From NCBI GenBank assembly GCA_016124375.1, contig WGNV01000004.1, positions 62,001 through 126,000 on the forward strand: a stretch of DNA of 64,000 nt, read 5' to 3'. The notes under the pieces were generated by a model. It was given only the letters and a program-made list of their open reading frames with translations. It searched no databases and was not told the DNA's origin. This document shows, piece after piece, positions 18,096 through 26,894 of this stretch (the stretch's first letter is position 1; each line of letters starts with the position of its first letter). The translations under genes were made by a program, and so were the position numbers. Source of the DNA: Tepidisphaera sp. (GTDB taxonomy: Bacteria > Planctomycetota > Phycisphaerae > Phycisphaerales > UBA1924).

Positions 18096-19094
18096 TTACT
18101 TCGGCCCGGGCGTCTTGGTCGCGGGCTGGGTCGGCGTGGTGCTGCCGCCCGGCGGGTTCTTGCGCGGGTCGGAGTTCACCAGTTGCCCGCCCGCCACCGC
18201 GGTCACGTCCTGGGTGCCGAAGCCGGTGAGGGTGGAGTTGGCGTTGTCCATGCCCAAGCTCACATAGCGGCGGCCGTGGACGGTGGAGACGTGGGTGTCT
18301 TCGTGGGGCCAGTAGGGGTAGCCGTCGATCCCGCGGTGCATGTAGTCCGGGGCGTTGACGATGAGGGTGCCCTGGAAGGCGCGGATGGAGCCGCCATCGC
18401 CGCCGGACTCCATCCACTGGTCGGGCTCTACGAGGGAGGTGATGAGGCTGACGAGGTCGTTGGTCTTGTCGTCCGGGCTGCGCCGGTTGACGTTGTTGTT
18501 GTTGGTGTCGCGGAAGGGGCTCTGGCCGCTGCCGCCGCCGCGCTGCGAGGCGGATTGCAGCACCTGCTGCAGGTCAAACTCGGGGGCATTGGTGTAGTTG
18601 GGCACTTCGAGGATGAGGTCCTGGATGGGGTAGAGCTGCACGCGCTTGTACTTGTTCAGGCGGTCCTTGGTGCCGACCTGCATCGCCCCGCTGGAGGACA
18701 TCTGCCAGGTGGCGGCGCTGGCGCCCGACTGGCCCGAGGTCGCCTTCTCGAGCACGCGCTCAAGGAGCGAGAGGGCGGAGATGTTGTCGGCCTTGATGGA
18801 GATTTGGGCTTCCTTGTCGAGCCCGCCCGTGTTGCGGTCGTCGATCCACATCACCTCGAGGTCGGCCTGGGTGACGTCGGCGATGAACTTCATCGCGTCT
18901 TCCAGGCGCGTGTCCTTGAACTCGATCGACACCGGGCGAGACATCTTGATCAGCGTGTCACGCTGCGGGATGCCGGTGGTGCGCACCGCCGGGGTCGGCG
19001 CCGCGTTCACCTGCGCCAGGGCGAGCCCGGCTGAGATCATGCTGACGGCCAGGAAGGTGCTGCCGGCGAGAGCGGTCATGCTGCGGGCGTTCAT
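18096..19094 (-). CDS. secreted protein with STN-like domain
   Basis: 332 aa with a signal peptide (MNARSMTALAGSTFLAVSM onward, cleaved after LALAQ). Residues ~45-115 resemble the secretin/TonB short N-terminal domain: VSIEFKDTRLEDAMKFIADVTQADLEVMW, then ISIKADNISALSLLERVLEKA. The secretin barrel domain is absent, and the rest is a low-complexity tail (DTNNNNVNRRSPDDK, then PGGSTTPTQPATKTPG). The ATG at 19094 has AAAGGA 8 nt upstream. Function unknown; it may bind a partner in the periplasm. Confidence 0.75.
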   Translation of the reverse strand: MNARSMTALAGSTFLAVSMISAGLALAQVNAAPTPAVRTTGIPQRDTLIKMSRPVSIEFKDTRLEDAMKFIADVTQADLEVMWIDDRNTGGLDKEAQISIKADNISALSLLERVLEKATSGQSGASAATWQMSSSGAMQVGTKDRLNKYKRVQLYPIQDLILEVPNYTNAPEFDLQQVLQSASQRGGGSGQSPFRDTNNNNVNRRSPDDKTNDLVSLITSLVEPDQWMESGGDGGSIRAFQGTLIVNAPDYMHRGIDGYPYWPHEDTHVSTVHGRRYVSLGMDNANSTLTGFGTQDVTAVAGGQLVNSDPRKNPPGGSTTPTQPATKTPGPK

Positions 19095-19424
19095 CTCGAA
19101 GTCCTTTCCGCGTGCTGTGGGGCCTCTGCCCCATGTGGTCGTGCTCGGATTACCCGGTGCGGCCTTCGATTCGGCGCCGGCTTGAGCCGGTAGCCCGTGA
19201 GCGGATCCTTGCACCAAAGCTCCAGCGGTAACCCGCTCCACTCAACATCGTACTCCGCGACGGCCGTCTGCACGCAAGTACGATGCTGAACAAGGGTTCC
19301 CGATCGAAGGCCGTAGGGTTGGACTCCGTTACCACCGACCGGTTCCTCAAGTTGCCCCCGTCAACGCTGATATTTGCATCTGTCCAGAAGTTTGCATCTT
19401 GTTTGGATACTCAGAAAGGCCGCC
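19095..19424. other. intergenic region between divergent STN and DUF6065 genes
   Basis: No supported gene. It contains short hairpins (CCGGC-TTGA-GCCGG near 19183; AGCGG-TAAC-CCGCT near 19226) and a direct repeat TTTGCATCT at 19373-19381 and 19391-19399, 18 bp apart, just upstream of the DUF6065 gene. That repeat could be an operator. Confidence 0.4.
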
Positions 19425-20186
19425 ATGCCCGCAGTTCATTTGACCGCATATCCGGTGAGTTCGACGCGTGGGTGGACGATCGAGCCTGCGCAGCCCCGTC
19501 GCGACTGGATGGACCAGACGACCGAGAAGTTCGCGTATCGCTGTCTGCCGCTGACGATGGCGAACCAGGCGGGGTGGGTGGTGGGAAGCCCGTTGACGTT
19601 CGCCGCGACGTGGAACGGAAAGAACGAGACGGGCAGCGTGAGCGTGCGGTTTCTCGACGAGGAGGGCGAGAACAAGGGGCAGATCAGCGGGCACTTCGGG
19701 CACGGGGTGGTCACCTTTACCTTGCCCTGGCTGTTTCGCACCACCCCGGGCTACGGCCTGTGGGTGCGCGGGCCCAGTAATCTGCCCAAGGACTCGATCG
19801 TGGCACTCGACGGCATCGTCGAGACGGACTGGGCGCCGTACACCTTCACCATGAACTGGCGGCTGACCCGACGCAACACCGAGGTCTTCTTCAAGAAGGG
19901 CGAGCCCATGTGCATGCTTGTGCCCTTCCCGCTTGCCATGCTGGAATCCGTCACGCCCACTTTCTCGACGCTCGACGCCAACCCAGTGCTGAAGGCGGAC
20001 TACGCGGCCTTCACCGAACGCCGCAACGCCAACATCGCCAGCCTCAGGGCCGGTGGCCCTTCGTCGTGGTCCATGGACTACATGCGCGGGCACCTGCCCG
20101 ACGGCACCGAGGTGACCGAGCACCGGCGAGGTTTCAAGTTGGAGGGGTTCGGGAACGCCCCCGCCCCGACACCAAACCCCGAATAG
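19425..20186 (+). CDS. DUF6065 family protein
   Basis: 253 aa, cytoplasmic, no signal peptide. It matches the DUF6065 pattern: YRCLPLTMANQAGW near the N-terminus, then HFGHGVVTFTLPWLFRTTPGYGLWVRGPSN, GIVETDWAPYTFTMNW and KGEPMCMLVPFP in order (each a family-conserved block). The ATG at 19425 is preceded by GAAAGG. Members are often linked to secondary metabolism or 2OG-type chemistry in other genomes, but no reaction is established to my knowledge. No pathway neighbours here. Confidence 0.72.
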   Translation: MPAVHLTAYPVSSTRGWTIEPAQPRRDWMDQTTEKFAYRCLPLTMANQAGWVVGSPLTFAATWNGKNETGSVSVRFLDEEGENKGQISGHFGHGVVTFTLPWLFRTTPGYGLWVRGPSNLPKDSIVALDGIVETDWAPYTFTMNWRLTRRNTEVFFKKGEPMCMLVPFPLAMLESVTPTFSTLDANPVLKADYAAFTERRNANIASLRAGGPSSWSMDYMRGHLPDGTEVTEHRRGFKLEGFGNAPAPTPNPE

Positions 20187-20217
20187 CATTCGCCGGGAAC
20201 TTTTGAGGGGGCCACGC

Positions 20218-20844
20218 GTGACGACATCACCCGCGCAGAACATGACGTCAGCGGAACGGATCGCGTCGGAGGCCGGGCTGCTCGAGCGGCTGCGAGCTGG
20301 CGACGATGCGGCATTTGCTCAAATGGTTCGAGACCATACGGGTCGCATGCTCGTTGTGGCCCAGCGCATCGTCGGGTCGCAGGCCGAGGCCGAAGACGTG
20401 GTGCAGGAGGCGTTTCTCTCGGCGTTCAAGAACATCGGGAAGTTTGACGGGCGATCGACGCTGGGCACCTGGCTGCACCGGATCACGGTGAACGCGGGCC
20501 TGATGCGCCGGCGGCGGGCGAGGTCACGCCCGGAAACATCGATCGATGCGCTGCTGCCCCAGTTCGATAACGGGTACTTCAAGGAGCGCCCGCAGGCGTT
20601 CGATCCTGTCACAAACGATGGGGATGAAAGCATCCTAAGCCGGGAATCGGTACTTTCTGCGTTGGACGAACTGCCCGAGGATTTTCGCGCCGTCGTGGTT
20701 CTGCGCGATATTCAAGGGCTGGACTCGAAAGCCGCGGCTGAGTCGCTGGGTATCAGCGACAGCCTGGTGAGGCAGCGCTTGCATCGCGCCCGCCAGGCGC
20801 TGATGAAGTTGTTGGAGGCACGGATGAAAGGGGCCCGGGAATGA
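20218..20844 (+). CDS. ECF-type RNA polymerase sigma factor
   Basis: 208 aa. Region 2 is at ~30-100 (VVAQRIVGSQAEAEDVVQEAF, then TLGTWLHRITVNAGLMRRRR) and region 4 at ~145-200 (LPEDFRAVVVLRDIQGLDSKAAAESLGIS with VRQRLHRARQAL). The GTG at 20218 was chosen because GAGGGG precedes it by 7 nt. An unusual loop of ~35 residues joins the two regions. The last 4 bp overlap the next gene, which encodes a zinc-finger anti-sigma factor, so it is very likely held inactive by that partner. Confidence 0.93.
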   Translation: MTTSPAQNMTSAERIASEAGLLERLRAGDDAAFAQMVRDHTGRMLVVAQRIVGSQAEAEDVVQEAFLSAFKNIGKFDGRSTLGTWLHRITVNAGLMRRRRARSRPETSIDALLPQFDNGYFKERPQAFDPVTNDGDESILSRESVLSALDELPEDFRAVVVLRDIQGLDSKAAAESLGISDSLVRQRLHRARQALMKLLEARMKGARE

Positions 20845-21137
20845 CAACCAACCCACCTGCATGTGATCGAGGGGGGAAGGGGGAGGGGCCGCGGATCAGT
20901 TGCCAGGCGTGCGTTGATTTCATCATCGACTACCTGGAAGGGACGCTGCCGGCGGAAGAGAAGGCGAAGTTTCAGGAGCACCTGAACCTGTGCCGCGGCT
21001 GCGTGACGTACCTCGAAAACTACAAGCAGACGATGAACCTGTGCAAAGGTGCGTGCGAGTGCAACGAGAAGGCGCCGCCGGTGCCGGAGTACCTGGTGCA
21101 GGCGATCTTGAAGGCCCGCAAGCACGAGCACGGGTAA
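20841..21137 (+). CDS. soluble zinc-finger anti-sigma factor
   Basis: 98 aa, no membrane helix. The zf-HC2/ZAS pattern is present: CQACVDFIIDYLEGTL, then EEKAKFQEHLNLCRGC, giving the H-x3-C-x2-C site. Three further cysteines follow in NLCKGACEC, so it could also sense redox state or metals. ATGA overlap with the sigma gene. It probably binds and inhibits that sigma factor in the cytoplasm; the signal is unknown. Confidence 0.88.
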   Translation: MTTNPPACDRGGKGEGPRISCQACVDFIIDYLEGTLPAEEKAKFQEHLNLCRGCVTYLENYKQTMNLCKGACECNEKAPPVPEYLVQAILKARKHEHG

Positions 21138-21143
21138 GGCGAG

Positions 21144-21199
21144 AGACGAAGTTCAGAAGAGACGAAGTTCTGAAGAGACGGAGAGACGAAGTTCAAGAA
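21144..21199 (+). repeat. tandem octamer array, units AGACGAAG / TTCWGAAG
   Basis: Seven consecutive 8-bp units: AGACGAAG, TTCAGAAG, AGACGAAG, TTCTGAAG, AGACGGAG, AGACGAAG, TTCAAGAA. It starts 6 nt after the stop of the anti-sigma gene. The same units recur at 50540-50587 and, in reverse, at 28474-28521. Confidence 0.9.
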
Positions 21200-21240
21200 G
21201 GCACTCGGGCACGCGGCATCGAGCCTTGGAGTGCGTTCGA

Positions 21241-21639
21241 TCAATAGCCCCAGTAGCGTGTGAACTCGTCGCCGCCGCGCCGATATTCCTGGCGGAAATA
21301 GATCTGATCGTCGTTGTACACCCGCACCCGCAGGTAGTAGGGCCTGAAGAGGTTGGGCCGGGTGGGCGAGGCGAACGCGGCCTGGGCATAGGCGGATTCG
21401 GGTTCGCGGATGGCCAGTCGGGTGTCGTTGCGCGAGGTTTCGGGGCCGGAGGCGACTTGCAACTCGGGCCCGGCAAAGACCACACTGGCGCTGGCCCCAG
21501 CATTGCCCGCGAAGACGCCGGCATTATGCCGCGGCACGGGGGACTGGCAGCCGGCAAGCAGCGAAAGCGAGAGGGCCGCGGCGAGCGCGTACCCGGGGCG
21601 AGCAGAAAAAATCGTCGAGTCTGCGGTTTTTGAAAGCAT
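21241..21639 (-). CDS. small lipoprotein, function unknown
   Basis: 132 aa. A hydrophobic N-terminal segment ends in the lipobox LLAGC, so it is probably lipidated and membrane-anchored. The mature part has no recognised domain; it ends in a tyrosine/arginine-rich stretch (DDQIYFRQEYRRGGDE). It converges with the sigma/anti-sigma pair. Confidence 0.7.
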   Translation of the reverse strand: MLSKTADSTIFSARPGYALAAALSLSLLAGCQSPVPRHNAGVFAGNAGASASVVFAGPELQVASGPETSRNDTRLAIREPESAYAQAAFASPTRPNLFRPYYLRVRVYNDDQIYFRQEYRRGGDEFTRYWGY

Positions 21640-21803
21640 GACGAGGGACCAGTGTCAAACGCCGTGCCGGTCGGGGCGAGCGTCTGATTTTGCCGCGGCG
21701 GTCCGTCGCCTGGGTGGTTCGATGCGCCGCGGCAACATCCGGTGTTGCGTGGCGACAACGTGGAATGGTAGGTCCGCGAATGAAACGGCCCCGGAAAGCC
21801 AAG

Positions 21804-21877
21804 CACCCCGGGCAGGAGTCGAACCTGCGACCTCAGCTTTAGGAAAGCCGTGCTCTATCCAACTGAGCTACCGGGGC
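21804..21877 (-). tRNA. tRNA-Arg (anticodon CCU)
   Basis: Full cloverleaf on the minus strand: acceptor GCCCCGG pairs with CCGGGGT (a G-U closing pair), D-arm GCTC/GAGC, anticodon stem CGGCT/AGCTG with loop TTCCTAA giving anticodon CCT, and T-arm GCAGG-TTCGACT-CCTGC. It reads AGG. The 3' CCA is not encoded. Confidence 0.95.
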
Positions 21878-22010
21878 ACAAAAAAAGCGTACGCCTCAAA
21901 ATGGGCGACGCTCCGAGGTTCCGACCGGGGGCTTTCGCCGCGTGGGGTCGGGGGGTTCCCGGAGCATGGCCGAGCGTGTGCGTGTCTGAGAGAGAAAGCG
22001 GCGAAAAAGA

Positions 22011-22042
22011 CCGGCGCTCACGCGAAAAGTCGTGAGCGCCGG
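22011..22042 (-). terminator. intrinsic terminator of the RD-rich protein gene
   Basis: A perfect 12-bp stem CCGGCGCTCACG/CGTGAGCGCCGG with an 8-nt loop. On the minus strand it is followed by TCTTTTTC. It lies 11 nt past the stop at 22053. Confidence 0.85.
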
Positions 22043-22052
22043 CGAGGAAGTG

Positions 22053-22769
22053 TCAGTCGACCCGCACGTCATCCCACTGGATCATGTGGCGCCCGCCGGG
22101 GGTCACGAGGTGGACGCACACGCGGGCGTCACCATCGCAACCCCAATCCGGGCCGGCGTCGGCGGCGAACGTCGCGGCGCGGGGGTCGCAGCCGGCGCGG
22201 TCCAGGTCGGTCCGCCACCAGCGATGATCGCTCTTGACCGCGAGGTTCGCAGAGATGATCGGGGGCAGATCGCAGCGGTCGTCGCCGATGACCTTGGCGC
22301 TGGCGTTCCAGTGCCCGCACTCGTCGCGCCAGAGCGTGGCGCTCACGATTACCCATCGTCCGTCGATCTGGGTGCGCGTCGAGAGGTTGGTGTAGTGGGG
22401 CACGAAGACGGGGCGGGGCTCCGGGCGGGGGCGGTGCTCGATCACCACGACGCGCGGGCGGGGCCATTCGATGCGGGGCAGTTCGATGCGCTTGGGCTGG
22501 TAGCGCGGGTACTCGTAGCGGGGGAAATGGCCCCGCGAATCGTTGTCGCGCCGGTCGTTGTCGCGATGGTCGTTGTCCCTGCGGTCGTCTTCGCGCGATT
22601 TGCCGCGATCGTCGCGGTCGCCGCGGCTGTTGTCACGCGAGTTGCCGCGATCATCGCGGTCGCCGCCAATTCGGATCGAGACAGTCGCACGCTCGTCAGG
22701 GTGGTCTGCAAACGCCGGGGAAGCGAGCGAAAGGATACCCAGCGACGCCATTGCGCCGATCCGCCACAT
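22053..22769 (-). CDS. secreted arginine/aspartate-rich protein, function unknown
   Basis: 238 aa. The signal peptide runs MWRIGAMASLGILSLASPAFA. It is followed by a highly charged low-complexity stretch (~28-75) of RDDRGNSRDN and RRDNDHRDND type, then a proline/arginine-rich linker. The C-terminal ~120 residues look folded, with WVIVSATLWRDECGHWNASAKV and four or more cysteines. The ATG at 22769 has AAAGGAG 6 nt upstream. It may bind an acidic polymer or a mineral; that is speculative. Confidence 0.75.
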   Translation of the reverse strand: MWRIGAMASLGILSLASPAFADHPDERATVSIRIGGDRDDRGNSRDNSRGDRDDRGKSREDDRRDNDHRDNDRRDNDSRGHFPRYEYPRYQPKRIELPRIEWPRPRVVVIEHRPRPEPRPVFVPHYTNLSTRTQIDGRWVIVSATLWRDECGHWNASAKVIGDDRCDLPPIISANLAVKSDHRWWRTDLDRAGCDPRAATFAADAGPDWGCDGDARVCVHLVTPGGRHMIQWDDVRVD

Positions 22770-22891
22770 GGTCAACTCCTTTGACTGTTTTCGACCCGTT
22801 CGCCTCTGCGTTCCGGCCTCCACATCCGGCAAGCCGCGAGGGTGCGGGTCTGCCAAAGTGTGACGCACGAGTTGCGGTTTGGTTCCATGGC

Positions 22892-22926
22892 TTACCGACA
22901 TCCCGAGTTCGGGTGACTTTCGGTAA
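22892..22926. promoter_or_regulatory. nested palindrome upstream of the porin
   Basis: An outer inverted repeat TTACCGA/TCGGTAA (22892-22898, 22920-22926) encloses an inner one, CCCGA-GT-TCGGG (22902-22913). It lies 90 nt before the porin ATG and 123 nt before the divergent RD-rich gene. It may be an operator or a leader hairpin. Confidence 0.4.
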
Positions 22927-23016
22927 ACTTGCTCGGCTTTTAGACGTTGGACCGATCTCCCGCCAACCCCCGCGTGCGCCAAGGCAGGCACGGGGGCGAC
23001 ACAAGGAACTACACCG

Positions 23017-24228
23017 ATGAAATCTCGAGCGTGTGTGCTGGTGATGGTGGCCGGAGCGAGCGTGGCGATGGGCCAGAGCCTTGACCTGTCGCGGGCCTAC
23101 GAGGCCGAGCTGCGGGCGGACGCTGTGGCGCGGGAGAGCCTGCTGGGCGAATCGTCCTGCGGGTATGACGACGGCAAGTTCACCATCAGCGATGGCGGCA
23201 ACAACACCCTGCGCCTGGGGGGCGTGATCCAGACCAGGTGGGAGGCCAACTTTCGTCAGGGAGCGGGTTCGCCCGACAACTTTACGAACGGCTTTTCGTT
23301 GCGGCGGGCGAGGCTGGACGCGACCGGGACGATCTTTGACAAGCGCCTGAGCTACGACGTGAGGATCGAATCCAGCCGCACAAACGGGAACTTCTCGCCG
23401 CTGGAGGTCTTCGGGCGCTACGCGCTCAGCGAGGAGTGGTACGTGCGGGCGGGGCAGTTCAAGGTGCCGCTGAATCGTGAGGAGGTGCTGTCGACGACGA
23501 TGCAACTGGCGATCGAGCGCTCGGTCGTGGACGCGGTGTTCGCGGAGTCGTACTCGCAAGGGGCGGAGGTTGGGTATCAGGGCCAAGACGCGCGGGCGTT
23601 CCTGGCGGTGGGCGATGGGCTCAAGACCACTACCAGCGACTACACCAGCGCGGCCGAGGCGGATTACGCCGTGACCGGGCGGGCGGAGTTCAAGTGGGCG
23701 GGCAAGGGGTGGAAGTGGGCGAATGACTTCACGAGTTTCCGCGGGAGCGAATACGCTGCGATGGCGGGGCTGGCCGGGCACTGGCAGGCCGGGGGCGACA
23801 CCGGGGGCACGGCGAACATCGACTTCTTCCAAGGCGAGGCGGACGTGCAGGTGGAAGGGGACGGCTGGAACTTCTTCGCGGCGGGCATCTGGCGCAGCTC
23901 GCGTCGGCCTGGGCTGGGCACGCGCGATGACTTCGGGGCGATCGTGCAGGGGGGCGTGTTCGTCAGCGACCAGGCGGAAATCTTCGCGAGATGGGACGGC
24001 GTCTTTCCGGATGACGCCAATGGCGACGCATTCAACACCCTGACGGCGGGTGTGAACTACTACGTGTCGCCCCACAGCCAGGCGGTGAAGCTCACCTGGG
24101 AGTTTGGCTACTTTTTCAACTCGACCACGGCGAACACGCTGGTGAAGGAGAGCACCCAGGCGGGGCTGCTGACGAGCACCGAGCCCGGGGAGTGGATGCT
24201 GCAGGGGCAGGTGCAGGTGATGTTCTAG
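23017..24228 (+). CDS. outer-membrane porin, OprO/OprP type
   Basis: 403 aa. A signal peptide (cleaved near AMGQS) is followed by a short helical stretch (LSRAYEAELRADAVARESLL), then alternating beta-strand sequence with GGVIQTRWEANF, LRRARLDATGTIFDKRLSYDVRIE and RAGQFKVPLNREE, the hallmarks of the phosphate-selective porin O/P family. The C-terminal strand ends in QGQVQVMF with terminal phenylalanine, as in outer-membrane barrels. AAGGA lies 9 nt upstream of the ATG. Its presence implies a diderm outer membrane. Ion specificity cannot be read from the sequence. Confidence 0.88.
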   Translation: MKSRACVLVMVAGASVAMGQSLDLSRAYEAELRADAVARESLLGESSCGYDDGKFTISDGGNNTLRLGGVIQTRWEANFRQGAGSPDNFTNGFSLRRARLDATGTIFDKRLSYDVRIESSRTNGNFSPLEVFGRYALSEEWYVRAGQFKVPLNREEVLSTTMQLAIERSVVDAVFAESYSQGAEVGYQGQDARAFLAVGDGLKTTTSDYTSAAEADYAVTGRAEFKWAGKGWKWANDFTSFRGSEYAAMAGLAGHWQAGGDTGGTANIDFFQGEADVQVEGDGWNFFAAGIWRSSRRPGLGTRDDFGAIVQGGVFVSDQAEIFARWDGVFPDDANGDAFNTLTAGVNYYVSPHSQAVKLTWEFGYFFNSTTANTLVKESTQAGLLTSTEPGEWMLQGQVQVMF

Positions 24229-24251
24229 ACAGCCGGGAAGCACGGATGCGA

Positions 24252-24285
24252 AAACGCCCGCGACGCTGGTGCGCCGCGGGCGTTT
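24252..24285. terminator. bidirectional terminator after porin and S41 protease genes
   Basis: An 11-bp perfect stem AAACGCCCGCG/CGCGGGCGTTT with a 12-nt loop, 23 nt past the porin stop and before the convergent protease gene's end. The A- and T-rich outer arms would give a short U-run in both directions. Confidence 0.75.
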
Positions 24286-24341
24286 GAGTTGATGATGGTC
24301 CAGACTGGTCCGCCCTGGGGTTCGCGTGACGCGGGGCGTGA

Positions 24342-26684
24342 TTACGGAATCTGCCGCTGGTTGTCCTTGGTTTGAGCCGTCGCCTCGGGCATGTGCTGGG
24401 CGAGGACGCGGGCCTTGAGCAGCAGGACGGCGGTCTCGAGCTGCAGATCGGTGCCCTTGGTCAGCAGGTCGTCGGGGTTGGGGGGCGACTTGGCGCTCTG
24501 GTCGATGCCGTCCTTGGTGAGGGGCACGATGTCGGCGTCGCGGCGCAGCAGCAGGGCGTTGGTGGTCTGCTTGGGCAGCATCTCGACCTTGAGATCGGGC
24601 TCGATCCCCCACTCCTCGGCGCCGGGTAGGCGGTGGATGATCTTGTTGTTGGGGAGCATGTAGTAGGCGGTGGTGACCTTGATGATGCAGTTGGGAGTGA
24701 CGGGCAGGACGTTCTGCACGCTGCCCTTGCCGTAACTGCGGGCGCCCAGGATCAGGGCGTCGAGCTGGCCCTTGTGGGCGTAGGTGGAGATGCAGCCCGA
24801 GACGATCTCGCTGGCGCTGGCCGAGCCCTGGTTGACCAGGACGATGACGGGAATGTTGGCCAGCGAGGCCTCGCTGGGGTCGCTCCACTCCGTGGATTCG
24901 AGGCGCTTGTTCGGGCCCTGGGTGCGGACGATTGGCCCGCCCTCGACGTTGACGAACTTGCGTGCGATGCACACGGCCTGGTCGAGCAGGCCACCCGGAT
25001 CGAAACGGAGATCGAAGACCAGGGCGTTGAGGCCGTGCGACTTCATCTCGCTGATGGCGCGTTCAAGCTCGGCGCAGCTGGTGTCGGCGAACTGGGTGAG
25101 GCGGACGTAGCCGATCTTGTTGGCGGGGTCGATGTACCAGTCCCAGGCGTCTTCCTTGGCGCCTTCGCGCTTCCAGCCCTTGACGGTGACGACCTTGATG
25201 ACGCTGCGGTGCAGCTTGAAGGTGAGGGTTTCCTTCTTCTGCTCGGGCTTCTTGTCGGCGGCTTTGGCGTCGCCCTTGGTCGCATCGTCCTTTGTGTCGG
25301 TTTTCGCGGCGTCCTTGCTCGGATCGTCGATCGGACGCTCGATGGTCAGCTCGACATCGGTGTTCTCCGGGCCGGTGATGACGTCGACCGCCTGGTCGAG
25401 CGAAAGGCCGAAGATGCTGCGGCCGTCGACCTTGGCGATGATGTCGCCCGGCTTGATGCCGGCCCGCTGGGCGGGCGTCCCTTCGATGGGCGACACCACG
25501 CGGATGTTCTGCAGCTCGTCGTACTCGATCTGGATGCCCACGCCCACGAAGCGGCCCTGGGTCGCCTTCTGGAAGCGGCGGACCTCATCGGGCCAGATGA
25601 TCTCTGAGAACTCGTCGAGCCGCGACATCGCGCCCGAGCCAAACTCGTGCAGCAGCGCGGGCGTGGCGATGCCCACGGTGTCGTTGTTTTCTTCCATCAG
25701 GTCGCCGATGAGACGCGACACGTGCACCGGGTCGACTTCCTGCACGTTGGCCAGGCCCGCTTCCTTGTCGTCGATGAAGGCCAGCATTTTCTTGCGGGCG
25801 GCTTCGTCCTTGAGCTTCGGGAAGACCGCGCCCAGGTCCTGGGTCGTCACCATCGTGCGGATGTTGTCCAGGCCCCCCATCAGCAGCTCGCTCATCGGCT
25901 TCTGCGAGACGTGGCGCCGGGTGTACTGCAGGGCGCGTTCGAGCATCACGTCGTCGATGCTGGCGAGCTTGACCTTCCAGTCATCGCCGAAGGGGTTGTA
26001 GGGGGGAAGTGGCTTGTCGCCCCCGGCCTTGGCGCGTTCGTTCCGCAGCTCCCACAGTCGCTCGGGGACGTACAGACGCAGCATCTCCTGACGCTGGCCG
26101 AGCCGCCGGACGTCGGGCTTGTAGGTCCCCTTGACGTCCATCAGCAGATCGAGCAGCACGAACAGTTCGCCGGAGGTGAGCTGGTCGCCCCGTTCCTCGG
26201 CCTTGCGGGCGGCGGCGTCGCTGGCCGCGACGACCTCCTGCACGCGCGGGTCGGCGAGAACGGCGGCCTTGTCGGTCGCGAGTTCGTGCCACTCGAGCAC
26301 CGAGCGCAGGGCTTTGGAGAGGGTGAGGTCGGTGCGGGGTTCGGCGAGGGCCTTGTCGAAATCGGTCTTGACTTCGGCGATGCGGTCGTTGCGGGTCTTT
26401 TCGCGGTCGGCGAAGTGGGCGTGCAAAGCCGCGGCGTCTTCGTGGAGCAGCGCGTGCGGCTCGGAAGCGATGCCGGCGAGGGCCTCGTCGAAGCCCTTGT
26501 TATCGCCGTCGTGGGCGAGCGACCAAAGATGGAGCAGTTCGGCCTGCTGGCCGACGGGGGCGGCTGCCGGGGCCGCGGCCACCTGGGGCTGGAGGGCGCT
26601 GGCCAGCGGAGTCGCGAAGCCGGCGAGCATGCAGACAGCCAAGCCCACGGAAATGCGGGCACGCAAGAACAGTCGGGTAGACAT
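24342..26684 (-). CDS. C-terminal processing peptidase, S41 family
   Basis: 780 aa with signal peptide (MSTRLFLRARISVGLAVCML, cleaved after LASAL). The N-terminal ~330 residues are helical. A PDZ domain (~335-410, GVGIQIEYDELQNIRVVSPI, then GIKPGDIIAKVDG) is followed by a charged insert of D/K/A repeats (~415-455), and then the S41 core with VFDLRFDPGGLL, catalytic Ser in GSASASE and Lys in GARSYGKGSVQ. It is periplasmic and trims or degrades envelope proteins (Prc/Tsp type). The start has GGAG 8 nt upstream. Longer than CtpA-type enzymes, close to Prc. Confidence 0.93.
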   Translation of the reverse strand: MSTRLFLRARISVGLAVCMLAGFATPLASALQPQVAAAPAAAPVGQQAELLHLWSLAHDGDNKGFDEALAGIASEPHALLHEDAAALHAHFADREKTRNDRIAEVKTDFDKALAEPRTDLTLSKALRSVLEWHELATDKAAVLADPRVQEVVAASDAAARKAEERGDQLTSGELFVLLDLLMDVKGTYKPDVRRLGQRQEMLRLYVPERLWELRNERAKAGGDKPLPPYNPFGDDWKVKLASIDDVMLERALQYTRRHVSQKPMSELLMGGLDNIRTMVTTQDLGAVFPKLKDEAARKKMLAFIDDKEAGLANVQEVDPVHVSRLIGDLMEENNDTVGIATPALLHEFGSGAMSRLDEFSEIIWPDEVRRFQKATQGRFVGVGIQIEYDELQNIRVVSPIEGTPAQRAGIKPGDIIAKVDGRSIFGLSLDQAVDVITGPENTDVELTIERPIDDPSKDAAKTDTKDDATKGDAKAADKKPEQKKETLTFKLHRSVIKVVTVKGWKREGAKEDAWDWYIDPANKIGYVRLTQFADTSCAELERAISEMKSHGLNALVFDLRFDPGGLLDQAVCIARKFVNVEGGPIVRTQGPNKRLESTEWSDPSEASLANIPVIVLVNQGSASASEIVSGCISTYAHKGQLDALILGARSYGKGSVQNVLPVTPNCIIKVTTAYYMLPNNKIIHRLPGAEEWGIEPDLKVEMLPKQTTNALLLRRDADIVPLTKDGIDQSAKSPPNPDDLLTKGTDLQLETAVLLLKARVLAQHMPEATAQTKDNQRQIP

Positions 26685-26894
26685 CAGGGGGGCTCCATGC
26701 GAGGGCGGTCGCCGCCCTGGGTTGGTGCGAATCGGTTGGACCCATCGTCCGTGTGGGGCACGGTCATCAGAGACGTCCGGGCCCGGGACTTCCGTCAGCA
26801 TGATATAGGACGCTCGCACTCGATCCAAGGTTCGCGATTCGTACATCCGGCGCCCGCGGCAGTTTGGGCAAGGGGGCGGGGGGAGCCAGCCCGG

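Noticed and set aside
19091-19273. 60-codon minus-strand frame upstream of the STN gene
   Set aside because: Part of it (VEWSGLPLELWCKDPLTGYRL) looks protein-like, but the rest runs into the signal-peptide start of the next gene; too weak to call.
22696-24972. 758-codon frame antisense to the porin
   Set aside because: Proline/arginine/histidine-rich antisense shadow, common in high-GC DNA; the porin on the plus strand has clear family motifs.
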